From Rhizobium phaseoli (lineage in GTDB: Bacteria; Pseudomonadota; Alphaproteobacteria; Rhizobiales; Rhizobiaceae), in NCBI RefSeq assembly GCF_010668805.1, contig NZ_WUFT01000030.1:1-47115 (forward strand): DNA of 47,115 nt. Reading direction: 5' to 3'. Below, piece by piece: positions 8,276 through 15,673 of the stretch (positions are counted from its first letter, which is position 1; each line of letters begins with the position of its first letter). The notes under the pieces were generated by a model. The model did not search any database, was not told the DNA's origin, and worked only from the letters and a program-made list of their open reading frames with translations. The translations under genes and the position numbers were made by a program.

Positions 8276-9085
8276 TCAGAATGTCGGCGGCGTGTTGATC
8301 CAGAGAAGCACGGTTTCGCCGTCGTGGCGGTTGCGCCAGGAATGATAGCGGCGGCTTTCGAAATAGAGCGAATCGCCCGGGCCGAGATCGAAAAACTGAT
8401 CGCTGTCGAGCACCAACTCGAGCCGGCCGGCCAGAACATGCATGAATTCCTCGCCCTCATGGCGATAGGCGCCCTCGCTGGCCGCCCCCGGCGCCAGCAC
8501 GAAACGATGGCAATCCATCATCCTGCGGCCTTCGGCGAGCAGTTGCACCGCGACTCCAGGCGTTGTTTCAGGCCAGGTGCGCCACGCCCCGGCACGCACC
8601 ACAGCCGATCCCTCCTCGCTTTCCTCGCCTGAAAGGCGCGAGACGGTGGTGCCGTAATACTCGGCGAGGTCATGCAGCGTCTTGAAGCTCACGCCCTGCG
8701 AGGTGCGCTCCAGCGTCGAGAGCGTCGAAGCGGTGATGCCGATGTCGCCAGCCACCTGATCGAGCGTCTTGCCGGCGGCATGGCGCAGGCTGCGCAGCTT
8801 GCGGCCAAGGCCCGCGCCCTGGCTTGCCTCCGCAGCATCGGCCGGGGGCTCCTCCCCTTCCAGCGCCTCGCGGATTGCCGCGGGATTGAGGCCACGCTCG
8901 ACGCGAAACCAGGAGATGCGCTTCAACCGCGCCACATCGTCGGCGCTGTATTGCCGATGGCCGGTTTCCGAACGGCCGGGAACCAAAAGGCCCTGGCTTT
9001 CCCAGAGGCGCAGCGTCGAGGCCGAAACGCCCACCAGCCTTGCGGCCTCCGCCACCTTGTAGCGTACAGGGCCGCTATCGTTCAT
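8276..9085 (-). CDS. MerR-XRE-cupin triple-domain transcriptional regulator
   Basis: Predicted cytoplasmic regulator of the divergent gabT-gabD genes. Residues 8-72 form a MerR-type helix-turn-helix (RYKVAEAARLVGVSASTLRL, then GHRQYSADDVARL). Residues 93-150 form a second, XRE-type helix-turn-helix (AGKTLDQVAGDIGITASTLS). Residues 195-265 form a cupin sensor (YRHEGEEFMHVLAGRLELVL, then GPGDSLYFES and a late His). XRE-cupin regulators of the PuuR type control putrescine/GABA catabolism in other bacteria; an added MerR head on the same chain is less usual. The start at 9085 is the only ATG giving a complete MerR domain. The gene is 168 bp from gabT with two palindromes between them. Confidence 0.9.
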   Translation of the reverse strand: MNDSGPVRYKVAEAARLVGVSASTLRLWESQGLLVPGRSETGHRQYSADDVARLKRISWFRVERGLNPAAIREALEGEEPPADAAEASQGAGLGRKLRSLRHAAGKTLDQVAGDIGITASTLSTLERTSQGVSFKTLHDLAEYYGTTVSRLSGEESEEGSAVVRAGAWRTWPETTPGVAVQLLAEGRRMMDCHRFVLAPGAASEGAYRHEGEEFMHVLAGRLELVLDSDQFFDLGPGDSLYFESRRYHSWRNRHDGETVLLWINTPPTF

Positions 9086-9177
9086 CCAGAAACATCCCGA
9101 TTCCAATCGCTGCGTACATTCATCAAAACGCGTGATGTTTGAAGCAAAAAATCCCGCTTGTTTTCTTGCAGGAAAAA

Positions 9178-9215
9178 TGTAGGAATTTTCTACATCCCTT
9201 GCAGAACTTCTGCAA
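9178..9215. promoter_or_regulatory. tandem palindromic operator candidates between the regulator and gabT
   Basis: Two 17-bp palindromes lie side by side: 9178-9194 (TGTAGGAATTTTCTACA, one mismatched pair) and 9199-9215 (TTGCAGAACTTCTGCAA, perfect 8-bp arms around one base). Their centres are 21 bp apart, two helical turns, so dimers would bind on the same DNA face. An imperfect third copy (TTTCTTGCAGGAAA, 9162-9175) lies beside them. They sit 38 bp upstream of the gabT start and are the obvious binding sites for the MerR-XRE-cupin protein. Confidence 0.75.
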
Positions 9216-9253
9216 GATAATTCCAACCCCTTTTCAGCGCAGGAGCACATTCG

Positions 9254-10534
9254 ATGAAAGCGACAAGCCTTACCGACCGGAAAAACGCCGCCATCTCCCG
9301 CGGCGTCGGCATGACGACCCAGATTTATGCCGATCGCGCAGAAAATGCCGAGATCTGGGACAAAGAAGGCCGCCGCTACATCGATTTCGCCGCCGGCATC
9401 GCCGTTCTCAACACCGGCCACCGCCATCCGCGGGTGATCGCCGCAGTCAAGGATCAGCTCGACCGTTTCACCCATACCTGCCATCAGGTGGTGCCCTACG
9501 AAAGCTACGTGCTTCTCGCCGAACGGCTGAACGCGCTGCTGCCTGGTGATTTCGAGAAGAAGACGATTTTTGTTACGACGGGTGCCGAAGCGGTCGAGAA
9601 CGCCGTCAAGATCGCGCGTGCCGCCACCGGCCGCTCGGCGATCATCGCCTTTGGCGGCGGCTTTCATGGCCGCACTTTCATGGGCATGGCGCTGACCGGC
9701 AAGGTCGTGCCTTACAAGGTGGGCTTCGGCGCAATGCCGGGCGACGTCTTCCATATTCCTTTCCCGGTCGAGCTGCACGGCGTCACCGCCGATCAGTCGC
9801 TTGCGGCGCTGAAAAAGCTCTTCGCCGCAGATGTCGATCCGCAGCGCGTCGCCGCCATCATTATCGAGCCCGTTCAGGGCGAAGGCGGTTTCTACGCCGC
9901 ACCCGCCGCCTTCATGAAGGCACTGCGCGAACTCTGCGACCAGCACGGCATCCTCTTGATCGCCGACGAGGTGCAGACCGGTTTTGCCCGCACCGGCAAG
10001 ATGTTCGCCATGGATCATCACGAGGTGGCGCCCGACCTGACGACGATGGCAAAGAGCCTTGCCGGCGGCTTTCCGCTCGCCGCCGTCACCGGCCGCGCCG
10101 AGATCATGGATGCGCCGGGACCGGGCGGGCTTGGCGGCACCTATGGCGGCAATCCGCTCGGGATCGCTGCCGCCCACGCCGTGCTTGACGTCATCAAGGA
10201 CGAAGATCTCTGCGGCCGCGCCAACCAGCTTGGCGGACGGCTGAAGCAGCGGCTGGAATCGCTGCGCGAGACGGTGCCCGAGATCGTCGACATCCGCGGA
10301 CCGGGCTTCATGAACGCCGTCGAATTCAACGACCGGGCGACGGGAATGCCGAGTGCCGAATTCGCCAATCGGGTGCGGCTGATCGCGCTCGACAAGGGCC
10401 TGATCCTGCTCACCTGCGGCGTCCACGGCAACGTCATCCGCTTCCTCGCGCCGATCACCATCCAGGACGAGGTTTTCGGCGAGGCGCTCGACATTCTCGA
10501 GGCCTCGATGCTGGAAGCAAGTTCGGCCAAATGA
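9254..10534 (+). CDS. gabT: 4-aminobutyrate aminotransferase
   Basis: PLP enzyme that converts GABA plus 2-oxoglutarate to succinate semialdehyde and glutamate. The 426-aa product is full length. The PLP lysine is K267 in TMAKSLAGGFPL. The cofactor-binding aspartate is in IADEVQTGFARTGKMFA, and the GGFHGRT motif is at residues 136-141. The ATG at 9254 follows GCGCAGGAG. Next comes gabD 63 bp downstream, so the pair converts GABA to succinate. Class III aminotransferases that use 5-aminovalerate or other omega-amino acids are similar, but the gabD partner favours GABA. Confidence 0.95.
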   Translation: MKATSLTDRKNAAISRGVGMTTQIYADRAENAEIWDKEGRRYIDFAAGIAVLNTGHRHPRVIAAVKDQLDRFTHTCHQVVPYESYVLLAERLNALLPGDFEKKTIFVTTGAEAVENAVKIARAATGRSAIIAFGGGFHGRTFMGMALTGKVVPYKVGFGAMPGDVFHIPFPVELHGVTADQSLAALKKLFAADVDPQRVAAIIIEPVQGEGGFYAAPAAFMKALRELCDQHGILLIADEVQTGFARTGKMFAMDHHEVAPDLTTMAKSLAGGFPLAAVTGRAEIMDAPGPGGLGGTYGGNPLGIAAAHAVLDVIKDEDLCGRANQLGGRLKQRLESLRETVPEIVDIRGPGFMNAVEFNDRATGMPSAEFANRVRLIALDKGLILLTCGVHGNVIRFLAPITIQDEVFGEALDILEASMLEASSAK

Positions 10535-10556
10535 CGCGACAGCAACCGGATTTCGA

Positions 10557-10579
10557 CGGCTGCCGGCAACCGGCAGCCG
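10557..10579 (+). other. intra-operon hairpin between gabT and gabD
   Basis: A perfect 10-bp inverted repeat (CGGCTGCCGG / CCGGCAGCCG) with a 3-nt loop lies in the 63-bp gap, 18 bp before the gabD start. There is no T run after it, so it is more likely a processing or mRNA-stability element than a full terminator. The gabD ribosome-binding site AAGGAG lies just downstream. Confidence 0.6.
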
Positions 10580-10597
10580 CTCCCAAGGAGATATGAG

Positions 10598-12079
10598 ATG
10601 GCTTTTACCACCGCCCTGACCAGACACGTTCCCTTCTCGTCGGCCTTCCTGCGCGCCGCCGGCTATATCAACGGCGTCTGGACATCGGGCGATGCCGCCG
10701 GGACTTTCGACGTGCTCAACCCGGCAACGGGCGAGCTGCTCGCTTCGCTGCCCGATATGGGGGCTGCCGAGACGCGGGCGGCGATCGATGCGGCCTATGC
10801 CGCCCAGCCGGGCTGGGCTGCCCGCCCGGCCAAGGAGCGCAGCGCCATCCTACGCAAATGGTTCGACCTGATGGTCGCCAATGCAGACGCGCTCGCCGCA
10901 ATCTTGACAGCCGAAATGGGCAAACCCTTCGCCGAAGCGCGCGGTGAGATCCTTTATGCCGCGGCCTATATCGAATGGTATGCGGAAGAGGCCAAGCGCA
11001 TCTATGGCGAGACGATCCCCGCGCCTTCGGACGACAAACGGATGATCGTCATCAAGCAGCCGGTCGGCGTCGTCGGCACGATCACGCCGTGGAATTTCCC
11101 GGCTGCGATGATCACCCGCAAGATCGCGCCAGCGCTCGCGGTCGGCTGCACGGTGGTATCGAAGCCCGCCGAACAGACGCCGCTGACAGGAATTGCGCTT
11201 GCCGTGCTCGCCGAGCAGGCGGGCATTCCGGCCGGCGTCTTCAACCTCATCGTCGGCGTCGACGGCCCGGCAATCGGCCGCGAGCTCTGCGGCAACGACA
11301 AGGTGCGCAAGATCAGCTTCACCGGTTCGACGGAGGTTGGCCGTATCCTGATGCGGCAGTGCGCCGACCAGATCAAGAAGGTGAGCCTGGAACTCGGCGG
11401 CAACGCGCCGTTCATCGTCTTCGACGATGCCGATCTCGATGCCGCCGTCGAGGGCGCGACCGCCTCCAAATATCGCAATGCCGGCCAGACCTGTGTCTGC
11501 GCCAACCGCCTCTACATCCAGTCCAACGTCTATGACGCCTTTGCGGCCAAGCTTGCTGCAAAGGTCGCCGAAATGTCGGTCGGCGACGGCTTCAAGCCGG
11601 GTGTCGTAATCGGGCCGCTGATCGACGAGCAGGGCCTGGCCAAGGTGGAAGACCATGTCGGCGACGCCCTTGCCAAGGGCGCCAAGGTGCTGACCGGCGG
11701 CAAGCGCATCGACGGTGCCGGCACCTTTTTCACGCCGACGGTGCTGACCGGCGTTGCCCGCGGCATGAAGGTGGCGCGCGAAGAAACCTTCGGGCCGGTG
11801 GCGCCGCTCTTCCGCTTCGAGACGGTCGAGGATGTCATCGCTGAGGCCAATGACACGGAATTCGGCCTTGCCGCCTATTTCTATGCCGGCGACCTGAAGA
11901 AGGTCTGGCGGGTGGCCGAAGCTTTGGAATACGGCATGATCGGCATCAATACCGGCATCATGTCGTCCGAGACCGCGCCTTTCGGCGGCATCAAGCAATC
12001 GGGCCTTGGCCGCGAGGGCTCGCGGCACGGCGCCGACGATTATCTGGAAATGAAATATCTCTGCATCGGCGGCGTCTGA
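10598..12079 (+). CDS. gabD: succinate-semialdehyde dehydrogenase (NAD(P)+)
   Basis: Oxidises succinate semialdehyde to succinate, the second step of GABA catabolism. The 493-aa protein has the complete aldehyde dehydrogenase set: N166 in TITPWNFP, the Rossmann motif FTGSTEVGR (241-249), general base E265 in ELGGNAPF and nucleophile C299 in GQTC. The second cysteine at C301 (GQTCVC) is the residue arrangement used for redox switching in some GabD enzymes. The ATG at 10598 follows AAGGAGATATGAG. It is co-directional with gabT and downstream of the shared operator region. Confidence 0.96.
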   Translation: MAFTTALTRHVPFSSAFLRAAGYINGVWTSGDAAGTFDVLNPATGELLASLPDMGAAETRAAIDAAYAAQPGWAARPAKERSAILRKWFDLMVANADALAAILTAEMGKPFAEARGEILYAAAYIEWYAEEAKRIYGETIPAPSDDKRMIVIKQPVGVVGTITPWNFPAAMITRKIAPALAVGCTVVSKPAEQTPLTGIALAVLAEQAGIPAGVFNLIVGVDGPAIGRELCGNDKVRKISFTGSTEVGRILMRQCADQIKKVSLELGGNAPFIVFDDADLDAAVEGATASKYRNAGQTCVCANRLYIQSNVYDAFAAKLAAKVAEMSVGDGFKPGVVIGPLIDEQGLAKVEDHVGDALAKGAKVLTGGKRIDGAGTFFTPTVLTGVARGMKVAREETFGPVAPLFRFETVEDVIAEANDTEFGLAAYFYAGDLKKVWRVAEALEYGMIGINTGIMSSETAPFGGIKQSGLGREGSRHGADDYLEMKYLCIGGV

Positions 12080-12099
12080 TCCGCCAGCCAAGGAAATCC

Positions 12100-12134
12100 G
12101 GCACGCGGTATCCGCCGCGTACCGGCAGCGTGCC
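12100..12134. terminator. candidate bidirectional terminator between gabD and slyX
   Basis: Outer arms GGCACGC (12100-12106) and GCGTGCC (12128-12134) pair and enclose a second GC-rich inverted repeat. The element lies 20 bp after the gabD stop and just before the end of the convergent slyX gene. There is no long T run on either side, so it is only a candidate. Confidence 0.45.
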
Positions 12135-12135
12135 G

Positions 12136-12345
12136 TCAATAATGCGGCGGGCGGGTAATTGCCGGGGCGTCTAGCGACTGCTCCTCGAGCGACAGGAAAC
12201 GTTCCGTCAGCCGATCGAGCTTGGTGCGCATCTGCTCCACGATCTTCCATTGCTCGGTCAGCTGATCGGAAAGCTCCTCGATCGTCTTTGCCTGATGGGC
12301 CAGCATTTCCTCCAGCCGGGTGATGCGGTTCGTCTCGTCGGACAT
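12136..12345 (-). CDS. slyX: SlyX family protein
   Basis: A 69-aa coiled-coil protein of unknown function. The sequence is a heptad-like helix (ITRLEEMLAHQAKTIEELSD, then VEQMRTKLDRLTERFLSLEE) followed by the hallmark C-terminus PPHY of the SlyX family. The ATG at 12345 is fixed by a strong AAAGGAGG ribosome-binding site; a longer frame upstream is not supported. It converges on gabD. Confidence 0.93.
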   Translation of the reverse strand: MSDETNRITRLEEMLAHQAKTIEELSDQLTEQWKIVEQMRTKLDRLTERFLSLEEQSLDAPAITRPPHY

Positions 12346-12524
12346 CGATCCTCCTTTGCCGAAACCGGCAGAACAGATGGTTCTCCCAGAGCGGAAATAG
12401 GCCACCGCGTCAATGCTTTCGATGCTGGCGGAGCGATGCGCCAAACTGTACCGATCAGTTACCAAAAGGCCTTGCCGTGCCTGATGTTGTGGGGTAGGCC
12501 GTTATCCATCAGGGAGGAATACTG

Positions 12525-13940
12525 ATGGATGCAGGAAACGGCTTTCTTCATCCGGACCGGCTCTTTCCGGCCGATCCGGCAACACGGACCATTGCGCGAG
12601 ATCTTTACGAGACGGTGCGCAATCTTCCGATCGTCAGCCCGCACGGGCACACCGAACCCGCCTGGTTCGCCGACGACAAGCCCTTCGAAGACGCCGCCTC
12701 GCTGCTGGTCATTCCCGATCACTATCTCTTCCGGATGCTGCACAGCGTCGGCGTTCCCTTGGACGAGCTCGGCGTTCCCAGGCTCGACGGCAAGCCGGTG
12801 GCTGCAGGGCGGGCGATCTGGCGGACCTTTGCCGCGCATTATCACCTTTTCCGCGGAACGCCTTCGAGCCTCTGGGTCGATCACGCGATGTCGGCCGTGC
12901 TTGGCTGTACCGAGCCGCTGACGCCTGACAATGCCGATGCGCTCTACGACCATATCAATGCCCAGCTCGCCCTTCCCGAATTCCGTCCGCGGGCGCTGCA
13001 TCAGCGATTCGGCATCGAAACGATCGCGACGACGGACGGCGCGCTCGACCCGCTGGTGCATCACCAGAAGCTCGCCGCCGACGGCTGGATCGGCAAGGTG
13101 CGCACCACCTACCGGCCGGACAGCGTCACCGATCCCGAAGCCGTCGGCTTCCGCGACAATCTGGTCAAATTCGGCGAGATCACCGGCACTGAGGTGACGC
13201 GCTGGGATGGCCTGATCGAGGCGCATCGGCGCCGGCGCGCCTATTTCCGCCAGTTCGGCGCCACCGCGACCGATCACGGCGTGCCAACCGCCTTCACCGC
13301 CGACCTGCCGCTTACGGAAAAACAGGCGCTGCTCGACAAGGCGCTGAGAGGCCAGCTTTCGGCCGAAGACGCGGAGCTCTTTCGCGGCCAGATGATGACC
13401 GAGATGGCCGGGCTTTCGGCCGAGGACGGCATGGTGATGCAGATCCATGCCGGCTCGAGACGCAATACCGACCGCGGGCTGTTTGCGACGCGGGGGCCGA
13501 ATATGGGCGCCGATATCCCGAAACCCACGGATTGGGTCGGCGGCCTGGATGCGCTGCTTTCGAAATACGGCCATGCGCCGGGCCTGCGGGTGCTGCTATT
13601 CACGCTCGACGAAACGACCTATGCGCGCGAGATGGCGCCGATGGTCGGCCACTGGCCCTGCCTGATGATCGGCCCGCCCTGGTGGTTCCACGACAGCCCG
13701 CTCGGCATTCGCCGCTATCTCGACCAGGTGGTGGAAACGGCAGGCTTCGCCAATATGGCCGGTTTCAACGACGATACGCGGGCGCTGCTTTCAATCCCGG
13801 CGCGGCATGACGTCTGGCGCCGGGAAGTCTGCGGCTTCCTCGCTGGGCTCGCCGCCGAGCACCGGATTTCCAAGAAAGAAGCCGCGATCGTCGCCAGCGA
13901 ACTCTCCTATGGCAATGCAAAGAAGGCCTACAAGCTGTGA
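12525..13940 (+). CDS. uxaC: glucuronate isomerase (uronate isomerase)
   Basis: Interconverts D-glucuronate with D-fructuronate (and galacturonate with tagaturonate), the first step of hexuronate catabolism. It belongs to the amidohydrolase superfamily; the metal-binding HxH is H40/H42 in SPHGHTEP. The 471-aa length is normal for the family. The ATG at 12525 follows AGGGAGGAA. The stop overlaps the uxuB start by four bases (GTGA), so the two enzymes are translationally coupled. No glucuronidase, transporter or UxuA dehydratase is next to it; those must be elsewhere. Confidence 0.95.
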   Translation: MDAGNGFLHPDRLFPADPATRTIARDLYETVRNLPIVSPHGHTEPAWFADDKPFEDAASLLVIPDHYLFRMLHSVGVPLDELGVPRLDGKPVAAGRAIWRTFAAHYHLFRGTPSSLWVDHAMSAVLGCTEPLTPDNADALYDHINAQLALPEFRPRALHQRFGIETIATTDGALDPLVHHQKLAADGWIGKVRTTYRPDSVTDPEAVGFRDNLVKFGEITGTEVTRWDGLIEAHRRRRAYFRQFGATATDHGVPTAFTADLPLTEKQALLDKALRGQLSAEDAELFRGQMMTEMAGLSAEDGMVMQIHAGSRRNTDRGLFATRGPNMGADIPKPTDWVGGLDALLSKYGHAPGLRVLLFTLDETTYAREMAPMVGHWPCLMIGPPWWFHDSPLGIRRYLDQVVETAGFANMAGFNDDTRALLSIPARHDVWRREVCGFLAGLAAEHRISKKEAAIVASELSYGNAKKAYKL

Positions 13941-15394
13941 GCGAACGACTGCAGACCCTTTCCAGCCTCGCCCCGACGGCGATGCTTCCCGCCTATGACC
14001 GCAGCCAGCTGAAAAGCGGCATCCTGCATCTCGGGCCCGGCGCCTTCTTCCGTGCGCATTTCGCGCCGTTTACGGATGGTGCGCTTGCAGCCGCAGGCGG
14101 CGACTGGGGTATCGAGGTGGCAAGCCTGCGCACGGCTGATGTCGCCGACAATCTGAGCGCCCAGAACGGGCTCTATACGACGCTGATCCGTGACACATCG
14201 GGCACGACGGCTGAGGTGATCGGCTCAATCCTGAAGGCGCATGTGGCGCCGCGCGATCCTGCCGGCCTGCTGGCGCGGCTCGAAGATCCCGCAATCCGCA
14301 TCGTCAGCATGACGGTGACGGAAAAGGCCTATGGTTTCGATCCCGCAACCGGCGGCCTCGACCTGAAGCACCCCGATATCGTCGCCGACCTCGCCAACCG
14401 GCATGCGCCGCGCGGCGTCATCGGCTATCTCGTCGAAGGCCTTGCCCGTCGCCGGCAGAGAGGCATTGCCCCCTTTACGCCGCTGAGCTGCGACAACCTG
14501 CCGAGCAACGGCGCCGTTCTGAAACGCCTCGTGCTCGAATTCACCTCCCGCATCGATGCCGATCTGCATCGCTGGATCGAAGCGAATGTGCCCTTCCCGT
14601 CGACGATGGTCGACCGCATCACGCCAGCAAGCACCGACGCGACCTATGCCGATGCCGAGCGGTTGACGGGCCGCACCGATATGGCGGCGATCGAGACGGA
14701 ACCTTTTACGCAATGGGTCATCGAAGACCATTTTGCCAATGGCCGGCCGGCCTGGGAAAAAGTGCGCGGCGCGCTGATGGTCGAAGACGTCTCGGCCTAT
14801 GAGAAGATGAAGCTCAGGATGCTGAACGGAGCGCATTCGCTGCTCGCCTATCTCGGTTATATCGGCGGCTATGAATTCATCCGCGACGTGATGGACGATG
14901 ACGCCCTGGCAGCCCTTGCCTACCGCCATATGCATGCGGCGGCGAGAACGCTCGATCCAGTTCCCGGCATCGATCTCGACGACTATGCCAATGAATTGAT
15001 AGCACGCTTTGCAAACAAGGCGATTGCGCATCGCACCTATCAGATCGCCATGGACGGCACCCAGAAACTGCCGCAGCGGCTGCTGGAACCGGCATGCGAA
15101 GCACTGGCGCACGGCGACCGGGCAGAAACCTATGCGATCGCCGTTGCGGCATGGATGCGCTATGCGCTCGGCGAACACGGCAATGGCGAGCGTTACGAGC
15201 TCCGCGACCCCCGTGCTCAGGAAATCGCTGCACTGATTGCCGATGTCCCGCGCACCGGTCCTGCGATTTCGGCGGCGCTGTTCACCCTGCCCGGACTTTT
15301 CCCAACGGCTTTGACCGGACATCGGGCGTGGACGCAGGATGTGTCGGACAAGCTGGAGATCCTGATCCAGGACGATCGGCTGCCGTTGTTTTGA
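13937..15394 (+). CDS. uxuB: mannitol dehydrogenase family oxidoreductase, probable D-fructuronate reductase
   Basis: Predicted to reduce D-fructuronate to D-mannonate with NADH, directly after UxaC. The long-chain polyol dehydrogenase signature is clear: HLGPGAFFRAH (residues 31-41), then SCDNLPSNG and STMVDRITP. The product is 485 aa. The GTG start at 13937 overlaps the uxaC stop. Sequence alone cannot separate fructuronate reductase from mannitol or arabinitol dehydrogenase, but the coupling to uxaC makes UxuB the best call. Confidence 0.88.
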   Translation: MSERLQTLSSLAPTAMLPAYDRSQLKSGILHLGPGAFFRAHFAPFTDGALAAAGGDWGIEVASLRTADVADNLSAQNGLYTTLIRDTSGTTAEVIGSILKAHVAPRDPAGLLARLEDPAIRIVSMTVTEKAYGFDPATGGLDLKHPDIVADLANRHAPRGVIGYLVEGLARRRQRGIAPFTPLSCDNLPSNGAVLKRLVLEFTSRIDADLHRWIEANVPFPSTMVDRITPASTDATYADAERLTGRTDMAAIETEPFTQWVIEDHFANGRPAWEKVRGALMVEDVSAYEKMKLRMLNGAHSLLAYLGYIGGYEFIRDVMDDDALAALAYRHMHAAARTLDPVPGIDLDDYANELIARFANKAIAHRTYQIAMDGTQKLPQRLLEPACEALAHGDRAETYAIAVAAWMRYALGEHGNGERYELRDPRAQEIAALIADVPRTGPAISAALFTLPGLFPTALTGHRAWTQDVSDKLEILIQDDRLPLF

Positions 15395-15427
15395 GGTTTT
15401 CTGACATAGGAGAGGGTGTGCCATGGC

Positions 15428-15604
15428 CGCCCCCCTCTGCCCTGCCGGGCATCTCCCCCACAGGTGGGGAGATTGGCAAGTGGCCAAACCTTCGCATCCG
15501 TCTATCGTTTCGCCGGGCTCTGACGCCAGTGGTTTGGGGAAGACAGTGAGCCCAGCCAATCTCCCCACCCGTGGGGGAGATGCCCGGCAGGGCAGAGGGG
15601 GGCG
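15428..15604. repeat. RIME-type rhizobial mosaic element (large inverted repeat)
   Basis: Two 50-bp arms (15428-15477 and 15555-15604) are nearly perfect inverted copies, with the outer 33 bp identical. The arms carry the sequence CCCCTCTGCCCTGCCGGGCA and a CTCCCCCAC block, the well-known RIME1 hallmark of Rhizobium. The 77-bp centre is unrelated spacer. The element sits between the convergent uxuB and FAD oxidoreductase genes, where it may also act as a terminator. Confidence 0.9.
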
Positions 15605-15673
15605 ACCGCGGCACGCCTTCTCCTCGTCAACTCTATCCTCGGAGTGCTCGAGCACACAGAGAAATTCGCCCCG

